Assembly (NCBI GenBank): GCA_900313545.1
Contig: OMRS01000150.1
Location: 1-9,130, forward strand
From: an uncultured Eubacteriales bacterium
Lineage (GTDB): Bacteria; Bacillota_A; Clostridia; Christensenellales; Aristaeellaceae
Direction: 5' to 3'
DNA length: 9,130 bases
The translations under genes were made by a program, and so were the position numbers. Positions 1 to 4,899 of this stretch are shown here, one piece after another (within the stretch, counting starts at the first letter, position 1; each line of letters opens with the position of its first letter). The notes under the pieces were generated by a model that ran no database searches, was not told where the DNA came from, and saw nothing but the letters and a program-made list of their open reading frames with translations.

Positions 1-985
1 CCTTCAGATAAAGCCGGGCATTGTCACGGCCCTGAGCGATGTTTTCATCCATGTAGGAGAACCAGGCGCCGCTCTTGTGGATGATGTCGGCCTGCACGGC
101 GATATCCAGGAGAGTCCCTTCCAGCGAAATGCCTTCGCCGAACATCATCTCGAACTCGGCAATGCGGAAGGGCGGAGCGACCTTGTTCTTGACGACCTTC
201 ACCTTGGTCTTGGCGCCGAGGATCTCTTCCTTGTTCTTGATGTATTCGGAGCGGCGCACATCCAGACGGACGGAGGAATAGAATTTCAGAGCGCGGCCGC
301 CGGTGGTGGTCTCAGGATTGCCGTACATGACGCCGACCTTCTCACGCAGCTGATTGATGAAGATGGCGATGCAGTTGGTTTTGGAAATAATGCCGGTCAG
401 CTTGCGCAGCGCCTGCGACATGAGGCGGGCCTGGAGTCCGACGAAGCTGTCGCCCATCAGGCCTTCGATTTCTGCCTTGGGCACCAGGGCAGCGACAGAG
501 TCGACGACGACCACGTCAATGGCTCCCGAGCGGACCAGAGCTTCCGTGACCTCCAGAGCCTGCTCGCCGGTGTCCGGCTGGCTGATGTACAGGTCCTGAA
601 TGTTGACGCCCAGCTTTTCGGCATAGATGGGATCCAGCGCGTGTTCAGCATCCACGAAGGCACAGAAACCGCCGGCCTTCTGGGCCTGCGCCACGACGGT
701 CAGGGCGACGGTGGTCTTGCCGGAAGATTCGGGTCCGTAGATTTCGATGATGCGGCCGCGGGGCAGACCGCCTACACCCAGGGCCACGTCCAGCGTCATG
801 ATGCCGGTGGGGATGACCTCAATATTCCTTTTGATACCCGTATCACCCATGCGCATGATGGTGCCGGCTCCGAACTGCTTGTCAATGCTGGAGATGGCGT
901 GCTCAAGGGCCTTGAGCTTTTCTTCCTTGTTGGAAGACAGGGTGACGGTTGGCTTCTCGGACTTTTCGGGCTTCTTGGATGCCAC
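1..985 (-). CDS. recA: Recombinase RecA, C-terminal end beyond the window
   Basis: RecA coats single-stranded DNA as an ATP-dependent filament, carries out homologous strand exchange and triggers LexA self-cleavage in the SOS response. The reverse strand translates to 328 codons of unmistakable RecA. Walker [10 protein letters not shown] is at residues 84-92 (Lys90). It is followed by the [10 protein letters not shown] segment, the Walker B strand DVVVVDS, and the loop-2 region [19 protein letters not shown]. The usual [13 protein letters not shown] and KSGAWFSY blocks follow. Only the short acidic C-terminal tail, roughly 20 residues, should be missing. The start is GTG at 985, with AAAGGAG 10 nt upstream. 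An in-frame ATG at 1018 is rejected because it sits inside the predicted -10 box. The N-terminus is about 18 residues longer than in E. coli RecA (Walker A Lys90 versus Lys72) and is Lys/Glu/Ser-rich. The gene appears to have its own promoter rather than following cinA. Confidence 0.98.
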   Translation of the reverse strand, partial: MASKKPEKSEKPTVTLSSNKEEKLKALEHAISSIDKQFGAGTIMRMGDTGIKRNIEVIPTGIMTLDVALGVGGLPRGRIIEIYGPESSGKTTVALTVVAQAQKAGGFCAFVDAEHALDPIYAEKLGVNIQDLYISQPDTGEQALEVTEALVRSGAIDVVVVDSVAALVPKAEIEGLMGDSFVGLQARLMSQALRKLTGIISKTNCIAIFINQLREKVGVMYGNPETTTGGRALKFYSSVRLDVRRSEYIKNKEEILGAKTKVKVVKNKVAPPFRIAEFEMMFGEGISLEGTLLDIAVQADIIHKSGAWFSYMDENIAQGRDNARLYLK

Positions 986-990
986 GGTAG

Positions 991-1002
991 GATCACTCCT
1001 TT
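991..1002 (-). promoter_or_regulatory. Ribosome binding site that fixes the recA GTG start
   Basis: On the minus strand AAAGGAGTGATC matches the 3' end of 16S rRNA over almost its whole length, with one G missing from the ideal AAAGGAGGTGATC. AGGAG ends 10 nt before the GTG at 985. No comparable site precedes the in-frame ATG at 1018. Confidence 0.85.
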
Positions 1003-1016
1003 CGGTTGGTGGGCGC

Positions 1017-1045
1017 ATCTTAGCATAGGGCTGAAAAAAGCACAA
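1017..1045 (-). promoter_or_regulatory. Predicted recA promoter, extended -10 type
   Basis: On the minus strand, TTGTGC (1045-1040) and TAAGAT (1022-1017) are separated by exactly 17 bp. TG stands one base before the -10, giving the extended form TGCTAAGAT. Transcription should begin near 1010, leaving a leader of about 25 nt. The -10 contains the first two bases of the in-frame ATG at 1018, so that codon cannot be the start on this transcript. The site is inferred from consensus only. Confidence 0.7.
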
Positions 1046-1048
1046 GAA

Positions 1049-1060
1049 GAAAATTTGTTC
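1049..1060. promoter_or_regulatory. Possible degenerate LexA (SOS) box upstream of recA
   Basis: GAAAATTTGTTC differs by one base from the Gram-positive LexA core GAAC-N4-GTTC. It lies just upstream of the recA -35, a plausible place for SOS control. The match is short and in AT-rich DNA, so it could be chance, and LexA boxes vary between bacterial classes. Confidence 0.3.
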
Positions 1061-1061
1061 A

Positions 1062-1090
1062 TTTCCAAATATTTCCAAATGAATTGGAAA
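1062..1090. repeat. Three-copy TTTCCAA array upstream of the recA promoter
   Basis: The 10-mer ATTTCCAAAT occurs twice in perfect tandem (1061-1070 and 1071-1080). A third, inverted copy TTGGAAA (1084-1090) pairs with the second as a perfect dyad, TTTCCAA-N5-TTGGAAA. The direct copies are one helical turn apart, so a protein could bind both on the same face. The array lies about 50 to 80 bp upstream of the predicted recA start. It may be an operator, or an AT-rich bent or UP-element-like segment. Confidence 0.6.
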
Positions 1091-1107
1091 AAGCTATATT
1101 TTGCAAG

Positions 1108-1133
1108 AAAAAACCGCACGGTTTTCCGTGCGG
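1108..1133 (-). terminator. Intrinsic terminator of the 109-aa gene
   Basis: On the minus strand CCGCACGG and CCGTGCGG form a perfect 8-bp GC-rich stem around an AAAA loop, followed at once by six T. It lies 18 nt past the stop codon of the minus-strand gene. The plus strand has no T-run after the hairpin, so it works in one direction. It separates that gene from recA. Confidence 0.9.
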
Positions 1134-1151
1134 GGGACAGACAGGATCCGG

Positions 1152-1481
1152 TCACAGCCCAATCTGGGATTCTTCCTCGGCCAGGCGGCAGAGGGCCGGG
1201 GAAATGCGGATGAGAGAGTTGATCTTTTCATCGTCATCGTCCTGCAGGGACATGTCCATGTGAAGATGGAACCAGAGGCTTGCCGCGTCTTCCCTGGGAC
1301 GCGGCTGGTAGATGGGAATGCGGTTGAGATGGCACAGCTTTTCACTGAGATCAGCCATATCCCGCAGGCATTTCCAGCCGGGCAGTCCGAAGGGAAAGGA
1401 AAGAGGGGATCTTTCCGCGATGGAAAGAAAGTTATTGTACAGGTTGACCAAAGCCGAACACTGATTGCTGCTGATAATCAA
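1152..1481 (-). CDS. Unrecognised 109-residue protein
   Basis: I do not recognise this protein. It is taken as real because all transcription signals fit. A consensus promoter lies about 70 bp upstream, GAGGAG stands 8 nt before the start, and an intrinsic terminator follows 18 nt after the stop. The start is TTG at 1481; no ATG or GTG in the frame fits the binding site. The protein has no signal peptide or membrane segment, so it is probably cytoplasmic. It has four cysteines (8, 38, 50, 98), a FPFGLPGWKCL stretch near residues 29-39, a QPRPRE segment near 59-64 and an acidic run DDDDE at 81-85. No metal-binding spacing is obvious. Lying between recA and pepC does not by itself suggest a role. 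Confidence 0.65.
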   Translation of the reverse strand: MIISSNQCSALVNLYNNFLSIAERSPLSFPFGLPGWKCLRDMADLSEKLCHLNRIPIYQPRPREDAASLWFHLHMDMSLQDDDDEKINSLIRISPALCRLAEEESQIGL

Positions 1482-1489
1482 AATGAACG

Positions 1490-1495
1490 CTCCTC
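1490..1495 (-). promoter_or_regulatory. Ribosome binding site supporting a TTG start
   Basis: GAGGAG on the minus strand stands 8 nt before the TTG at 1481-1479. This good site at normal spacing is the main reason to accept the TTG. Confidence 0.7.
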
Positions 1496-1503
1496 GAAAC
1501 CGT

Positions 1504-1521
1504 GCGGCTGTGTACAGCCGC
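1504..1521 (-). promoter_or_regulatory. Hairpin in the leader of the 109-aa gene
   Basis: GCGGCTG (1504-1510) and CAGCCGC (1515-1521) make a perfect 7-bp stem with a 4-nt loop, on either strand. In the minus-strand transcript it ends 8 nt before the GAGGAG. It could modulate translation or protect the 5' end. No T-run follows, so it is not a terminator. Confidence 0.5.
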
Positions 1522-1549
1522 TGTTTTGGGAAATGGTTTTCCGGCGTTA

Positions 1550-1578
1550 ACTGTAGAGCAGGACGGGATGGATGTCAA
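1550..1578 (-). promoter_or_regulatory. Predicted promoter of the 109-aa gene
   Basis: On the minus strand a perfect TTGACA (1578-1573) is followed after 17 bp by TACAGT (1555-1550). Transcription should start near 1543, giving a leader of about 60 nt that carries the 1504-1521 hairpin. It points away from the pepC promoter, whose -35 is 5 bp away. Confidence 0.75.
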
Positions 1579-1583
1579 GCAGC

Positions 1584-1612
1584 TTGTCAAAGAAACGGGA
1601 TTGGAATAAGAT
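1584..1612 (+). promoter_or_regulatory. Predicted pepC promoter
   Basis: TTGTCA (1584-1589) and TAAGAT (1607-1612) are separated by 17 bp. Transcription should begin near 1619, leaving a leader of about 34 nt before the ATG at 1653. This excludes the longer reading from 1572, because that start would lie upstream of the transcript. Confidence 0.75.
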
Positions 1613-1652
1613 GGGAAAGGCCCGTGTGCGGGCAGGAAGGAGACCATTTTCG

Positions 1653-2981
1653 ATGAAAGCGATTACAGATGCGGCCCTGGCAGCCTGGTCGGAGGCCTAC
1701 GAGAACAGCCCGGAGCGGCAGCTGGCCACCATGGCCCTGGCCCGGACAGACCTGAACAGTGTCGACGTGGTGGGAAGAGCCGCCATGGAGATGAAGCATA
1801 CATTCTCCGTGGAGATCCCGACCCTGGACGTTACCAACCAGAAGAAGAGCGGACGCTGCTGGCTGTTTGCCGCGGCGAATGTGCTCCGTGAAAAGATTGC
1901 CAAGGAGCTGAATCTCAAGCAGTTTGAACTCTCCCAGAGCTATCTGGCTTTCTGGGACAAGTTTGAGCGGGCCAACTATTTCCTGGAGAGCATGCTGGAT
2001 ACGGCAGACCTGAAGCCGGACGACCGCACGGTTTCCTTCATTCTCCAGACCGGCGTTCATGACGGCGGCCAGTGGGACATGTTTGCCAATATCGTGCGCA
2101 AGTACGGCCTGGTGCCCAAGGATGTGTTTGACGAGACCTATCAGTCCTCGAACACGGGCAGCATGAATCATGTGCTGAACCGCAATCTCAAGATCTGCGC
2201 CATTGCCCTGCGCCGCATGGTGGAAGCGGGCAAGCCGGAAAAGGAGATTCAGAGCGCGAAGGATGCGATGCTGGGCAGGATCTACGGCTTCCTCTGCAGC
2301 TGCTACGGCGAGCCGCCGAAGACCTTTGACTTTGAGTACGTGAACAAGGACAATCAGTACAGCATCGAGCGGGATCTGACACCGAAGGCCTTTGCGGACA
2401 AGTATGTCATGGGCCTGCTGAATGAGATGGTCAGCATCATTCACGCGCCGACGAAGGATAAGCCGTACGACAAGACCTTCACGATCCGCTATCTGGGCAA
2501 TGTGGTCGGAGGAAATGGCGTCAAGCATCTGAACCTGTCGCTTGAAGACTTCAAGGCTGCCATTCTCCGGCAGCTGCAGGACGGCCAGGTGGTCTGGTTC
2601 GGCAGTGATGTGGGCAAGTTCGGCGACCGGGAGAACGGCTACTGGGACGATGCCGCATTTCAGGCAGAGCTGCTGACGGGCCTGGATCTGAGCATTTCCA
2701 AGGAGGACGCACTGGATTACGGCTTCGCCGCCATGAATCATGCCATGGTCATTACCGGCGTGAATCTGAAGGACGGAAAGCCCACCCGGTGGAAGATCGA
2801 AAACTCCTGGGGCGATGAGAAGGGAAAGAAAGGCTATTATATCTGCTCGGACACCTGGTTTGATCAGTATGTGTTCCAGGCGGCGGTGCAGAAGAAGTAT
2901 CTGGGAGAAAAAGCTGCGCTGTATGACCAGGATCCCGTCATGCTGGACCCCTGGGATCCCATGGGAACGCTGGCGGACTGA
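1653..2981 (+). CDS. pepC: Aminopeptidase C (bleomycin hydrolase family, peptidase C1B)
   Basis: This is a cytoplasmic papain-fold cysteine aminopeptidase that removes N-terminal residues from small peptides. Family members form hexameric barrels with the active sites inside. At 442 residues it has the usual length. The catalytic triad is visible: Cys69 in SGRCWLFA with the oxyanion-hole Gln63, His363 in MNHAMVITGV, and Asn384 in ENSWGDE. The C-terminus (DPWDPMGTLAD) resembles the family tail, whose end reaches into the active-site cleft and makes the enzyme an aminopeptidase. ATG at 1653 is chosen because AAGGAG lies 10 nt upstream, the protein then begins MKAITD as relatives do, and the predicted promoter excludes the frame extension to 1572. 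There is no signal peptide. The gene seems to be monocistronic and diverges from the 109-aa gene. Confidence 0.96.
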   Translation: MKAITDAALAAWSEAYENSPERQLATMALARTDLNSVDVVGRAAMEMKHTFSVEIPTLDVTNQKKSGRCWLFAAANVLREKIAKELNLKQFELSQSYLAFWDKFERANYFLESMLDTADLKPDDRTVSFILQTGVHDGGQWDMFANIVRKYGLVPKDVFDETYQSSNTGSMNHVLNRNLKICAIALRRMVEAGKPEKEIQSAKDAMLGRIYGFLCSCYGEPPKTFDFEYVNKDNQYSIERDLTPKAFADKYVMGLLNEMVSIIHAPTKDKPYDKTFTIRYLGNVVGGNGVKHLNLSLEDFKAAILRQLQDGQVVWFGSDVGKFGDRENGYWDDAAFQAELLTGLDLSISKEDALDYGFAAMNHAMVITGVNLKDGKPTRWKIENSWGDEKGKKGYYICSDTWFDQYVFQAAVQKKYLGEKAALYDQDPVMLDPWDPMGTLAD

Positions 2982-3010
2982 GACGTCCGCATGCGTGAAA
3001 TGACGGTGTG

Positions 3011-3025
3011 ATCCGTTCTGCGGAT
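3011..3025 (+). terminator. Weak hairpin after pepC
   Basis: ATCCG and CGGAT form a 5-bp stem with a 5-nt loop, followed by the T-rich TTCGTTTCC. It starts 30 nt past the pepC stop. The short stem and interrupted T-run make it at best a weak terminator. Confidence 0.3.
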
Positions 3026-3062
3026 TTCGTTTCCTGTCCGGTATTCACAAACAAGCATGCCT

Positions 3063-3090
3063 GTCCCCCGTCTTCTTTGAGGCGGGGGAC
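3063..3090. terminator. Strong GC hairpin downstream of pepC
   Basis: GTCCCCCG (3063-3070) and CGGGGGAC (3083-3090) form a perfect 8-bp stem around a 12-nt loop, about 80 nt past the pepC stop. Neither strand has a T-run after it. It is therefore not a textbook intrinsic terminator, but it may stop transcription together with the hairpin at 3011-3025, or protect the 3' end of the message. Confidence 0.5.
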
Positions 3091-3212
3091 TTGTGCGCGC
3101 AGAACTTATTTCCATATTTGGAGATGTTTCAACCAAGTAACGTGTCATACGGAAAACAGGGAACGCCGGACATCATCCCGATTCCGGAGAAACGTCCGGA
3201 GGCGGCGACTGC

Positions 3213-3241
3213 TTGCGCGACATGCCCCCTTGCGCTACAAT
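3213..3241 (+). promoter_or_regulatory. Predicted promoter for rsmA-dut
   Basis: TTGCGC (3213-3218) and TACAAT (3236-3241) are separated by 17 bp. The -10 is one base from TATAAT; the -35 keeps the TTG core. Transcription would begin near 3248, about 170 nt before the rsmA start, giving an unusually long leader. Confidence 0.6.
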
Positions 3242-3260
3242 GCAGGCGCCTCAGGGAAGC

Positions 3261-3307
3261 TGCGGGGCGATCCCGCATTCCGCCTGGACGGAAACCGGCA
3301 GACGGTT
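3261..3307 (+). ncRNA. Three abutting hairpins: structured rsmA leader or small RNA candidate
   Basis: Three stem-loops follow one another with no linker. TGCGGG/CCCGCA has a 5-nt loop (3261-3277), TTCCG/CGGAA a 6-nt loop (3278-3293), and ACCG/CGGT a 5-nt loop (3294-3306). The third gains a base pair if A3293 is shared. The block begins about 13 nt past the predicted start of transcription. I recognise no known riboswitch, T-box or protein-binding leader in it. The stems are short and the DNA is GC-rich, so chance is possible. Confidence 0.35.
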
Positions 3308-3420
3308 CAAAAAGACTTCGAATGCATGACAGATTCAGCCCTGTTCGGATGTGACGCATCTGCTCCGGTCCGCAGGGAACGGGGAACATGCATGCCTGAC
3401 AAGGAGGCCTGAACGGCTGT

Positions 3421-4287
3421 ATGAGCAAGACAAAGGAACGGATTCGGGAAAGCAACCTGCGATATCAGCAGGGACTGGGCCAGAACTTCATTTATGATGA
3501 CGATCTGCTGGAGGCGATCGTTGCGGCTTCCGCGGTCGACGGGCAGGACAGCGTCGTGGAGATCGGCCCGGGCGCGGGCAGTCTCACGAAGCATCTGTGC
3601 GCGCATGCAGGTCATGTAATGTCGATTGAGCTGGATTCCCGCCTGATTCCTCTCCTGCGGGTCGCCATGGAGCACTGTGACAATTTCACCCTGGTGCAGG
3701 GGGATGCCATGACGCTGGATCTGCCGGAAATCACAAAGGATCTGCCCCGGCCTCTGTCCGTGGTGGCCAATATTCCCTACTATATTACAACGCCGCTGAT
3801 CACCCGGCTGCTGACCTCGGGCCTGCATCTGAAACGCCTGTGCGTCATGGTGCAGAAGGAGGTGGCGGACAAGCTGCTCTCCGCACCCGGGGACGAGGGC
3901 TGGGGCATGCTGCCGCTGCGCTGCCAGTATCTGGCCACAATCCGGCGGGCTATGGAAGTGCCGGCCGCCTGCTTCACACCGAAGCCGAAGGTGGACAGCA
4001 GCTTTGTGGTGATGGAGCTTCGGGAGACGCCGGCCGTGCGGGTGAAATCGGAAGAAGACTTCTTCCGGGTGGCACAGGCCGGATTTGCGCTCAGGAGAAA
4101 GACGCTGGTGAATGCCCTGGGCGCCGCATTTCATCTGGAGCGGGAGGCGGCGCTGGAGCTGGTTCGGAAGGCCGGACTGGATGAGAAGATCCGGGGGGAG
4201 AAGCTGACACTGGAACAGCTGGCTGTCCTGTCAGATGTTTATTCAGAATCCTGCGTTGAGGAGGAAAACGGCCGTGTCGAGGTTTGA
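3421..4287 (+). CDS. rsmA: 16S rRNA (adenine1518/1519-N6)-dimethyltransferase
   Basis: RsmA (KsgA) uses S-adenosylmethionine to dimethylate two neighbouring adenines in the last helix of 16S rRNA, a late checkpoint in 30S assembly. Loss of the enzyme is known to give kasugamycin resistance. The 288-residue length is normal. GLGQNF at 18-23 is the family N-terminal signature. Motif I VVEIGPGAGSL lies at 45-55, the acidic motif-II residue is Glu70, QGDAM lies at 93-97, and the catalytic motif IV NIPYY starts at Asn117. A helical C-terminal domain follows. AAGGAGG (3401-3407) lies 13 nt before the ATG, rather far, but no better in-frame start is present. The gene's end overlaps dut by 14 bp, so the two are almost certainly cotranscribed. 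The usual Bacillota neighbour rnmV (RNase M5) is not upstream. Confidence 0.96.
   Translation: MSKTKERIRESNLRYQQGLGQNFIYDDDLLEAIVAASAVDGQDSVVEIGPGAGSLTKHLCAHAGHVMSIELDSRLIPLLRVAMEHCDNFTLVQGDAMTLDLPEITKDLPRPLSVVANIPYYITTPLITRLLTSGLHLKRLCVMVQKEVADKLLSAPGDEGWGMLPLRCQYLATIRRAMEVPAACFTPKPKVDSSFVVMELRETPAVRVKSEEDFFRVAQAGFALRRKTLVNALGAAFHLEREAALELVRKAGLDEKIRGEKLTLEQLAVLSDVYSESCVEEENGRVEV
4258..4264 (+). promoter_or_regulatory. Ribosome binding site that fixes the dut GTG start
   Basis: GAGGAGG inside the end of rsmA stands 9 nt before the GTG at 4274. It excludes the longer frame from 4235, which has no comparable site. Confidence 0.85.
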
Positions 4288-4753
4288 GCATGTGTCAGGG
4301 GAACAGTATCAGAAGGATGCCGGTCAATTCCCGGGCAGGCTGGATCTTGCATCCATTCCCCTACCCTGCCGCGCTACGGCCGGCTCGGCAGGATATGATT
4401 TCGTCTGCCCTGTTGACGTTGTGATTCCGGTCGGCGGCCGGGTGACGGTGCCGACGGGGATTCGGGCCCTGATCGACACCGGGTATGTTCTGGTGCTCGT
4501 GCCCCGCAGCAGTCTTGGCCGGAAGTATGGGCTGCATCTGAGCAATACGCTGGGGATTGTCGACAGCGACTATTCGCAGGCGGAGAATGAAGGCCATATT
4601 CTGCTCATGCTGGAACACAGTTCCAACGAGCCTGTGGTATTGAAGGCAGGGGAGCGGGTATGCCAGGGGCTGCTGCTGCCGTTCGGCACGGTTGAGGGAG
4701 AGGCGCCTGTGACGGCCCAGCGCCGGGGAGGCTATGGGTCTACGGGCCGGTGA
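4274..4753 (+). CDS. dut: dUTP diphosphatase (dUTPase), trimeric type
   Basis: The enzyme hydrolyses dUTP to dUMP and pyrophosphate, keeping uracil out of DNA and feeding thymidylate synthesis. All five motifs of the trimeric family are present in the 159-residue protein: AGSAGYD at 36-42, PRSSLG at 77-82, GIVDSDY at 94-100 with the catalytic Asp97 and the sugar-discriminating Tyr100, GERVCQ at 126-131, and the C-terminal phosphate-binding arm RGGYGSTG at 151-158. Between motif III and the following strand lies SQAENEGHI, longer than the DYxGE/HI of E. coli but common in Gram-positive dUTPases. The last motif has Tyr154 where many have Phe. GTG at 4274 has an ideal binding site and gives the SRFEHVS start typical of relatives. 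The 14-bp overlap with rsmA suggests translational coupling. Confidence 0.93.
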   Translation: MSRFEHVSGEQYQKDAGQFPGRLDLASIPLPCRATAGSAGYDFVCPVDVVIPVGGRVTVPTGIRALIDTGYVLVLVPRSSLGRKYGLHLSNTLGIVDSDYSQAENEGHILLMLEHSSNEPVVLKAGERVCQGLLLPFGTVEGEAPVTAQRRGGYGSTGR

Positions 4754-4777
4754 AGCGTCTGCGGGAATGATCTGCGC

Positions 4778-4800
4778 ATCAGGTCATGGACATGCCTGAT
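4778..4800. promoter_or_regulatory. Hairpin in the dut-uvrA gap
   Basis: ATCAGG (4778-4783) pairs with CCTGAT (4795-4800), and inside it CAT pairs with ATG across one bulged T, closing on a GGAC loop. No T-run follows, so it is at most a weak terminator or a processing or stability element. The rest of the 146-bp gap shows no gene, no convincing promoter and no LexA box. Confidence 0.4.
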
Positions 4801-4899
4801 TCCTGAAGGAACACAGCGGGAAGGTTTCTGCGACTTCCTCCGGTCAGGCTGCATGCCTTCCGAAAAACAATTGAAAACGACAAAGGATACGTTATTTTC

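Larger units (their letters stand above)
2982..3420. other. 439-bp gap between pepC and rsmA without a convincing gene
   Basis: Open frames exist here on both strands (for example 3008-3412 and 3091-3354, plus), but they lack good ribosome binding sites. They use codons such as CTA, TCA, AGA and CGA that the flanking genes largely avoid, and they resemble no family I know. What can be supported is two GC hairpins after pepC, a promoter at 3213-3241, three abutting hairpins at 3261-3307, and an AAGGAGG for rsmA at 3401-3407. The gap is best read as the pepC 3' end plus a long leader, or a small RNA, ahead of rsmA. Confidence 0.6.

Noticed and set aside
77..1213. A 378-codon plus-strand frame across recA
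   Set aside because: RecA on the other strand is certain; this frame runs past the recA start through its promoter and the terminator of the next gene, which no real gene here would do.
1587..2741. A 384-codon minus-strand frame opposite pepC
   Set aside because: It is a shadow of the clear pepC gene, which has its full catalytic triad and correct length.
3301..3330. tRNA-like T-loop (GGTTCAAAA)
   Set aside because: No acceptor, anticodon or D arms can be placed around it; the GGTT belongs to a short hairpin.
3091..3354. An 87-codon plus frame with a CATCPLALQCRR stretch in the pepC-rsmA gap
   Set aside because: The TTG start lacks a proper binding site, codon use is unlike the neighbours, and the predicted promoter and hairpins run through it. 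The cysteine pattern is not a known motif.
3307..4134. A 275-codon minus frame across rsmA
   Set aside because: It is antisense to rsmA, which shows all methyltransferase motifs.
4871..4898. TTGAAA with TATTTT as a uvrA promoter
   Set aside because: Transcription would begin inside the first codons of uvrA, downstream of its AAAGGA binding site, so it cannot drive the gene as annotated.
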